NCBI GenBank assembly: GCA_030632865.1
Contig: DAOVTY010000091.1
Span: 1 to 10,336, forward strand
DNA: 10,336 bases
Reading direction: 5' to 3'
Source: Bacteroidota bacterium
GTDB lineage: Bacteria; Bacteroidota; Bacteroidia; Bacteroidales; Prolixibacteraceae
The translations under genes and the position numbers were made by a program. The notes below the pieces were generated by a model. That model had not been told where the DNA came from, searched no databases, and worked only from the letters and a program-made list of their open reading frames with translations. Of this stretch, positions 5,901-10,336 are shown piece by piece. How positions within the stretch are numbered: position 1 is the stretch's first letter; each line of letters begins with the position of its first letter.

Positions 5901-7283
5901 ATGACATTAATAAAATCAATTTCAGGAATTAGAGGAACCATTGGAGGGAAACCGGGAGAAGGACTTAGTCCGCTTGATCTAGTAAAGTTTACAGCTTCGT
6001 ATGCAACTTGGGCAAAACAAAGTGCCGCAAAAGAAAAGCTTAAAATTGTTGTAGGGCGCGATGCCCGAATCTCTGGAGAAATGGTAAGTTCTATTGTTGT
6101 TTCAACGTTAGTTGGAATGGGCTGCGATGTGATAAATATTGGATTGGCAACTACACCAACTACTGAAATTGCTGTTACCGGAGAAAATGCTGACGGTGGA
6201 ATTATTCTAACAGCAAGCCACAACCCGAAACAGTGGAATGCACTAAAATTACTCAACAATAAAGGTGAATTTTTAAATGCTTTAGAAGGAGAAACAATTC
6301 TGAAAATTGCTGATGCCGAAGATTTTAATTTTTCTGAAGTAGATGATTTAGGGAAAGTTTCTGAAAAAGATTATACAGACATTCATGTTCAACATGTTTT
6401 AAATTTAGATTTGGTTGATATAGAAGCAATAAAAAATGCAGGATTTTCTGTTGCTATCGATGCAGTAAATTCGGTAGGAGGAATTGCGATGCCAGCTCTT
6501 TTTAAAGCTTTAAATATTAAAAATATTGTTGAAATTAATTGCGAACCAACGGGGCATTTTGCACATATTCCAGAACCACTTCCCGAAAATTTGGTTGAAA
6601 CTTCGGAGATTATCCGTAACAGCAAAGTTGATGTTGGCTTTGTGGTTGACCCCGATGTTGATCGCCTTGCAATAATAAACGAAGATGGAACAATGTTTAA
6701 CGAAGAATATACACTTGTTGCGGTAGCCGACTATATTTTAAGCCAGACTCCGGGCAACACAGTTTCCAATTTATCGTCGAGCCGTGCGTTACGTGTTATC
6801 ACCGAAAAATATGGGCAAAGTTACACAGCATCTGCTGTTGGAGAAGTAAACGTTGTGGCAAAAATGAAGGCGACAAATGCAGTAATTGGCGGCGAAGGAA
6901 ATGGAGGAATTATTTATCCATCAAGTCACAGTGGTCGCGATTCGCTGGTTGGTGCAGCACTATTTCTAACACATCTTGCAAAATCGGGTTTAAAATGTTC
7001 TGAACTACGCAAAACATATCCCGACTATTTTATCTCTAAAAATAAGATTGAATTGATACCTGATATTGATGTGGATGCAATTCTTGTAAAAATAAAAGAG
7101 AAATATTCCACTGAAAAAATAACGGATATCGACGGGGTAAAAATAGATTTCGAAAACTCGTGGGTGCATTTACGTAAATCTAACACCGAAGCAATAATTC
7201 GTATTTATGCAGAAGCAGGTTCGATGGAAAATGCAGATAACTTAGCAGAAAGTATTATTGAACAGATTAAAACTTTAATCTAA
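5901..7283 (+). CDS. glmM: Phosphoglucosamine mutase (alpha-D-phosphohexomutase family)
   Basis: The enzyme (460 aa) is expected to convert glucosamine-6-phosphate to glucosamine-1-phosphate, the step before UDP-GlcNAc for peptidoglycan and surface glycans. The four family signatures are all present. These are the phosphoserine loop LTASHNPKQWNALK (phosphorylated S106), the Mg loop VDPDVDRLA (D250, D252, D254), the sugar-specificity loop GGEGNGGIIYP (330-340), and the phosphate-binding loop RKSNTEAIIRIYAEA (425-439). The N-terminal SGIRGTIGGKPGEGLSP is also typical. The sugar loop reads EGNGG, unlike the GEMSGH of phosphomannomutases or GEQSGH of proteobacterial GlmM. That is the form I associate with Bacteroidota GlmM, so specificity for glucosamine is likely but not proven. 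The gene starts 60 bp after the membrane-protein gene, so read-through is possible, and ends at a strong palindromic terminator shared with pgk. Confidence 0.88.
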   Translation: MTLIKSISGIRGTIGGKPGEGLSPLDLVKFTASYATWAKQSAAKEKLKIVVGRDARISGEMVSSIVVSTLVGMGCDVINIGLATTPTTEIAVTGENADGGIILTASHNPKQWNALKLLNNKGEFLNALEGETILKIADAEDFNFSEVDDLGKVSEKDYTDIHVQHVLNLDLVDIEAIKNAGFSVAIDAVNSVGGIAMPALFKALNIKNIVEINCEPTGHFAHIPEPLPENLVETSEIIRNSKVDVGFVVDPDVDRLAIINEDGTMFNEEYTLVAVADYILSQTPGNTVSNLSSSRALRVITEKYGQSYTASAVGEVNVVAKMKATNAVIGGEGNGGIIYPSSHSGRDSLVGAALFLTHLAKSGLKCSELRKTYPDYFISKNKIELIPDIDVDAILVKIKEKYSTEKITDIDGVKIDFENSWVHLRKSNTEAIIRIYAEAGSMENADNLAESIIEQIKTLI

Positions 7284-7318
7284 GATTTCAAAATAAACAC
7301 GATGTAATTTAACTCATA

Positions 7319-7352
7319 AAAAATGGCTGAAGTTTAAACTTCAGCCATTTTT
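7319..7352. terminator. Perfect bidirectional intrinsic terminator between glmM and pgk
   Basis: A perfect 34-bp palindrome is centred between 7335 and 7336. The stem GGCTGAAG/CTTCAGCC surrounds TTTAAA, with an A-tract before it and a T-tract after it. Read from either strand it gives a GC-containing hairpin followed by a run of U. It lies 35 bp after the glmM stop and 36 bp after the pgk stop on the other strand, as expected for a terminator serving two convergent genes. Confidence 0.93.
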
Positions 7353-7388
7353 AGTTTCCCCATAATAGGAGATTAAAAAACTATACTA

Positions 7389-8585
7389 TTATTCTCCACG
7401 AACTGCTGCAATACCCGGAAGAGTTTTCCCTTCTAAATATTCCAATAAAGCTCCGCCGGCAGTCGAAATATAGGAAACACCATCAGCAAAACCAAACTGA
7501 TTTACTAGAGCTACCGAATCGCCGCCGCCCACAAGCGAGAATGCACCATTTTTAGTAGCCTCAACAACTGCATTGCCAATTGCCACAGAACCACCCGAAA
7601 ATTTTTCTATTTCGAAAACTCCAACTGGGCCGTTCCAAAGAATAGTTCCCGATTTTTCTATTACCTCTTTAAACATTGCGATACTTTCCGGTCCGGCATC
7701 CAAACCTTCCCAACCTTCAGGAATTTCTCCTGAAGGAACCACTTTGGTATTTGCATCCTGACTAAAATCGTCGGCCGCAAGTACATCGGTTGCAATAACT
7801 AAATTAACTCCCTTTTCTACAGCAAGTTTCTGTATATTTTTAGCAGTATCTAAAAAATCGTCTTCACAAATCGATCCACCAACTTTACCTCCATTTGCCT
7901 TTACAAAAGTAAACGTCATTCCACCTCCTAAAATCAGATTGTCAACTTTATCGAGCAAATTTTCAATAATCGTAATTTTCGAAGATACTTTTGCACCACC
8001 CATAATTGCCGTAAACGGACGTTGTGGCTCTTTTACAACTTTATCCAAACTTTTAACTTCGCTTTCAATTAAATATCCAAACATTTTATCGGTCGGAAAA
8101 AACTTAGCAATTACTGCTGTTGATGCATGCGCACGGTGAGCAGTCCCGAAAGCATCGTTCACCCAACAATCACCATTTTCGGCTAATTTTGCTGCAAAAC
8201 CTTCGTCTCCTTTTGTCTCCTCTTTGTAAAAACGCAAGTTCTCTAAAATCAAAACTTCTCCAGGCTGAACATTATTCGCCATCTTTTTTACCTCATCGCC
8301 AATACAATCCGGAGCAATTTTTACAGTTGCACCACCAAGTAATTCCGACAAATGATTTACTAAAGGGTTCAAAGAAAATTTATCTTCGGGACCATTTTTT
8401 GGACGACCAAGATGTGACATGATAATTGGAGAACCACCACCTTCAATTATTTTTTTAATGGTTGGTAATGCTGCCCGCATTCGGGTATCATCGGTAATCT
8501 CAAAATTTTCATTTAACGGTACGTTAAAATCAACACGAATAAGTGCTTTTTTACCTTTAAAATTGTAGTTGCTAATTGTTTGCAT
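7389..8585 (-). CDS. pgk: Phosphoglycerate kinase
   Basis: This cytosolic glycolytic enzyme (398 aa, normal bacterial length) transfers phosphate from 1,3-bisphosphoglycerate to ADP, giving ATP and 3-phosphoglycerate. Signatures in order are: LIRVDFNVPLNE (15-26, substrate binding), R36, SHLGRPKNG (57-65), LILENLRFYKEE (112-123), NDAFGTAHRAHAST (143-156), MGGAKVSSK (195-203), LGGGMTFTF (219-227), LWNGPVGVFE (316-325, nucleotide site) and GGGDS (353-357), followed by STAGGALLEYLEGKTLPGI. All substrate- and nucleotide-binding segments are intact. It is transcribed on its own from a consensus-like promoter, away from the holB gene, and stops at the bidirectional terminator. Not fused to triosephosphate isomerase and with no glycolytic neighbour here. 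Confidence 0.98.
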   Translation of the reverse strand: MQTISNYNFKGKKALIRVDFNVPLNENFEITDDTRMRAALPTIKKIIEGGGSPIIMSHLGRPKNGPEDKFSLNPLVNHLSELLGGATVKIAPDCIGDEVKKMANNVQPGEVLILENLRFYKEETKGDEGFAAKLAENGDCWVNDAFGTAHRAHASTAVIAKFFPTDKMFGYLIESEVKSLDKVVKEPQRPFTAIMGGAKVSSKITIIENLLDKVDNLILGGGMTFTFVKANGGKVGGSICEDDFLDTAKNIQKLAVEKGVNLVIATDVLAADDFSQDANTKVVPSGEIPEGWEGLDAGPESIAMFKEVIEKSGTILWNGPVGVFEIEKFSGGSVAIGNAVVEATKNGAFSLVGGGDSVALVNQFGFADGVSYISTAGGALLEYLEGKTLPGIAAVRGE

Positions 8586-8620
8586 TTTATTATATTTTTA
8601 TTGAATTTTTAAAAACTAAC

Positions 8621-8648
8621 CAAAGGTAAAAAATATATCTCGCACCAA
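8621..8648 (-). promoter_or_regulatory. pgk promoter (TTG / TACCTTTG)
   Basis: On the minus strand, TACCTTTG (8628-8621) is a perfect TAnnTTTG -7 box. A TTG lies 17 bp upstream (8648-8646), slightly closer than the usual 19-21 bp for the -33 element. The predicted leader before the pgk ATG is about 30 nt and A/T-rich. Confidence 0.6.
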
Positions 8649-8771
8649 TTAAGAGTCATTTTCGGTTGAAAACAATTTAATATTGTGGTAACTCTAATAT
8701 TATTGAAAAACACCAATTATCAAACTCCAAATCTCAAATAATACCAAAAACCTAAATTGCTTAACTCCAAC

Positions 8772-8798
8772 AAGTTTGCAATTTTGAAAATTGAACTT
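8772..8798. repeat. AT-rich imperfect hairpin in the pgk-holB divergent gap
   Basis: The perfect odd palindrome CAATTTT-G-AAAATTG (8779-8793) is extended by AAGTT (8772-8776) and AACTT (8794-8798) with a 2-nt bulge. The 288-bp gap holds promoters for both flanking genes at its ends. The middle contains this hairpin and loosely repetitive A/T-rich DNA, with no reading frame I can support. No gene ends here, so a terminator role would not make sense. Confidence 0.4.
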
Positions 8799-8837
8799 TT
8801 GATTATTAAACTTTATTTGTTTTTTGGTACTTACAAC

Positions 8838-8869
8838 TTGGAATTTCAATTATTAAAAAGCTATTTTTG
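8838..8869 (+). promoter_or_regulatory. Promoter for the delta-prime gene, very close to the start codon
   Basis: A TTG at 8838-8840 (extended TTGG) is followed by TATTTTTG at 8862-8869, a full TAnnTTTG match, with 21 bp between the TTG and the -7 box. The -7 box ends only 4 bp before the ATG at 8874, so transcription would begin at or next to the start codon. If real, the mRNA would be leaderless or nearly so. Confidence 0.45.
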
Positions 8870-8873
8870 AGGC

Positions 8874-9998
8874 ATGTTTTTTAAAGATGTAATTGGACAA
8901 GAGGAATTAAAAAAACGGCTAATTAAATCGATAACCGAGGAAAGAATTAGCCACGCACAACTTTTTTCGGGACCCGAGGGAACAGGGAAAGTTGCAATGG
9001 CAATTGCGTATGCACAATATGTTTCGTGCCACAATCGTACTGATACAGATTCATGTGGGGTTTGTTCATCGTGCCATAAATACCAAAAACTTGCACACCC
9101 CGATTTACATTTTGTATTTCCGGTATTTAATTCTAAAAAATTCAATAAACCGGTTAGCGACGATTTCCTTCCCTACTGGAGAGAAATGGTGCAAAAAAAT
9201 CCATACTTTAATTTAAGTCAGTGGTTGTCTCACATCGATGCAGAAAATGCACAGGGTTTAATTTACGAGCGCGAAAGCGATTCAATTATTAAAAAACTAA
9301 ACTTAAAATCTTTCGAGTCGGAATTTAAAGTGATGATAATTTGGCTTCCCGAAAAAATGCACGCAGCCTGTTCTAACAAACTATTAAAACTAATTGAAGA
9401 GCCACCCAGCAAAACACTTTTTATTTTAATTACCGAAAACGAAGAGGCTGTTATTGGCACAATCCGTTCAAGAACGCAATTGATTAATTTCCCTTTTATA
9501 CAAAAGGAAGCCATTGGAAATGCACTGCAAAATACCGAAGGAATTAATGAAATAATTATTCCCGATGCAGTTCATCTTGCAAACGGTAATTATATAAAAG
9601 CACTCGAATTTTTAAATCCCAACGAAGACGAGCAATTCTATTTTCAGAAATTTCAGGAGATGATGCGATATGCATATAAAAGAGAGGTTTTAGAACAAAT
9701 TGAGTGGGCAAACGAAATGGCTTCAATTGGCCGAGATAAACAAAAAGCGTTCTTCAGTTTTGCATTGCGAATAATTCGCGAATACTTTGTTATGAACATG
9801 AAACAGAGCAACCTGGTTTATTTAAAAAAGGAGGAAAAAGAGTGGGGTGCCCGGTTTGCACCGTTTATTAACGAACGAAATATTATGTCGTTTTTTAGTG
9901 AATTTGAGTTAGCAATAAAACACATCTCTATGAATGGAAATCCACGAATTATTTTTATGGATACGGCTCTCCGAATGGTTCGGTTAATTAAACAGTAA
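8874..9998 (+). CDS. holB: DNA polymerase III subunit delta-prime (clamp loader)
   Basis: The product (374 aa) is the delta-prime wrench of the clamp-loader complex that places the beta clamp on DNA. It begins with the family start FKDVIGQEELKKRLIKSI...ISHAQLFSGPEGTGK. The P-loop (G33-K39) keeps lysine but has V40 where Thr/Ser binds Mg. The Walker B region is VMIIWLPEKMH (153-163) with no DExx, so ATP hydrolysis is unlikely, as expected for delta-prime. A zinc module is formed by C52, C61, C64 and C67. Sensor motif LLKLIEEPPSKTLFILIT (170-187) is followed by TIRSRTQ (196-202), a variant of the SRC motif. The C-terminal part (about 215-374) is helical and matches the collar region in size. 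These features separate it from tau/gamma, which would have a complete P-loop, DExx and a longer tail. Start chosen at the only ATG that fits the family N-terminus. Confidence 0.9.
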   Translation: MFFKDVIGQEELKKRLIKSITEERISHAQLFSGPEGTGKVAMAIAYAQYVSCHNRTDTDSCGVCSSCHKYQKLAHPDLHFVFPVFNSKKFNKPVSDDFLPYWREMVQKNPYFNLSQWLSHIDAENAQGLIYERESDSIIKKLNLKSFESEFKVMIIWLPEKMHAACSNKLLKLIEEPPSKTLFILITENEEAVIGTIRSRTQLINFPFIQKEAIGNALQNTEGINEIIIPDAVHLANGNYIKALEFLNPNEDEQFYFQKFQEMMRYAYKREVLEQIEWANEMASIGRDKQKAFFSFALRIIREYFVMNMKQSNLVYLKKEEKEWGARFAPFINERNIMSFFSEFELAIKHISMNGNPRIIFMDTALRMVRLIKQ

Positions 9999-10057
9999 TT
10001 TTCAAAACAACATTTTATTTGCCTATTTTCCTACAGCGGGCATTTTCCAAAATATCT

Positions 10058-10065
10058 TACCTTTG
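10058..10065 (+). promoter_or_regulatory. -7 promoter box for the U32 peptidase-family gene
   Basis: TACCTTTG is a full match to TAnnTTTG, 21 bp before the ATG at 10087. The upstream 20 bp contains only a weak TTTTCC in place of a -33 TTTG. It indicates that the downstream gene is transcribed separately from holB. Confidence 0.55.
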
Positions 10066-10086
10066 CCACCCAAAATTATTCATGTG

Positions 10087-10336
10087 ATGAAGAGAAGAGA
10101 TATTGAAATAATGGCTCCAGTTGGTTCGTACGAATCGTTAATGGGAGCTATTCAAGGAGGAGCCGGATCTGTATATTTTGGTATAGAACACCTAAATATG
10201 CGTTCGCGTTCGGCAAATAATTTTACACTCGACGACCTGAAAAAGATTGTTAAAATTGCATCTGAAAACGGAATAAAAACCTACCTCACTTTAAATGTCG
10301 AGATTTTTGATGGCGAAATTCAGTTGATGAATGAAG
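10087..10336 (+). CDS. Peptidase U32 family protein, N-terminal part (partial, runs off the edge)
   Basis: The first 83 residues are present. They match the U32 family opening: IEIMAPVGSYESLMGAIQ, then GGAGSVYFGIEHLNMRSRS, and a barrel-like LDDLKKIVKIASENGIKTYLTLN. U32 proteins include collagenase-like PrtC and the tRNA/rRNA hydroxylation factors TrhP (YegQ) and RlhA, which assist hydroxylation of uridine or cytidine in RNA rather than acting as proteases. Which subgroup this is cannot be decided without the C-terminal part and its cysteines. I prefer ATG 10087; a GTG at 10084 is in frame directly before it, and the ATG at 10082 runs straight into a stop. Confidence 0.85.
   Translation, partial: MKRRDIEIMAPVGSYESLMGAIQGGAGSVYFGIEHLNMRSRSANNFTLDDLKKIVKIASENGIKTYLTLNVEIFDGEIQLMNE

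Noticed and set aside
8120..8422. Open frame on the plus strand inside pgk (100 codons)
   Set aside because: It lies fully opposite the well-supported pgk gene and has no recognisable protein features. The same holds for other open frames opposite or inside AIM24, glmM, dgt and holB.
1..10336. CRISPR array, insertion sequence, toxin-antitoxin pair or defence island
   Set aside because: There are no regularly spaced repeats, no transposase or recombinase, no target-site duplications around such a gene, and no known defence domains. The solitary HTH protein has no toxin partner.

Overview
The window is AT-rich chromosomal DNA from a member of the Bacteroidota. A marine or environmental relative of the Marinilabiliales/Prolixibacteraceae is my guess from protein style; the phylum is much firmer than the order. 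The evidence is as follows. Several start codons have the phylum-type -7 promoter box TAnnTTTG upstream (3397-3390 and 8628-8621 on the minus strand; 8862-8869 and 10058-10065 on the plus strand). Shine-Dalgarno sequences are weak or absent. The protein set is typical: Dgt, RluB with a basic N-terminal tail, a short ECF sigma factor with a 4-helix membrane partner, and a delta-prime clamp-loader subunit with a degenerate P-loop.

Layout. 2-88 is the C-terminal tail of an unidentified gene. 231-1565 is a dGTP triphosphohydrolase (dgt). 1857-2483 encodes a helix-turn-helix protein fused to a DUF4870/Tic20-like membrane domain; three phased TGnCG boxes lie upstream of it, and identical 17-nt repeats lie on both sides of it. 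2596-3366 (minus) is an AIM24/TIGR00266-type protein. 3486-4403 is an RluB-type pseudouridine synthase. 4404-4672 holds a GC-rich, probably structured non-coding element followed by very AT-rich DNA. 4673-5840 is a two-gene unit: an ECF-like sigma factor and a membrane protein that is probably its regulator. 5901-7283 is phosphoglucosamine mutase (glmM). It converges on phosphoglycerate kinase (pgk, 7389-8585, minus), and a perfect 34-bp palindromic terminator lies between them. 8874-9998 is DNA polymerase III delta-prime. 10087 to the edge is the start of a U32 peptidase-family gene.

How the genes relate. Most are housekeeping genes without a shared pathway: dNTP pool control (dgt), rRNA modification (rluB), the step to UDP-GlcNAc precursors (glmM), glycolysis (pgk) and replication (holB). 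The only clear functional unit is the sigma factor plus membrane protein pair, with a 4-bp gap. No gap between genes exceeds 300 bp. The largest (1566-1856, 4404-4672, 8586-8873) contain the repeats, operator-like boxes, structured element and hairpin listed here.

I found no defence island, CRISPR array, insertion sequence, tRNA or rRNA. Nothing here amounts to a convincing new multi-gene system. The features most worth a second look are the repeat-bracketed membrane-bound HTH gene with its phased upstream boxes, and the GC-rich element at about 4418-4566.
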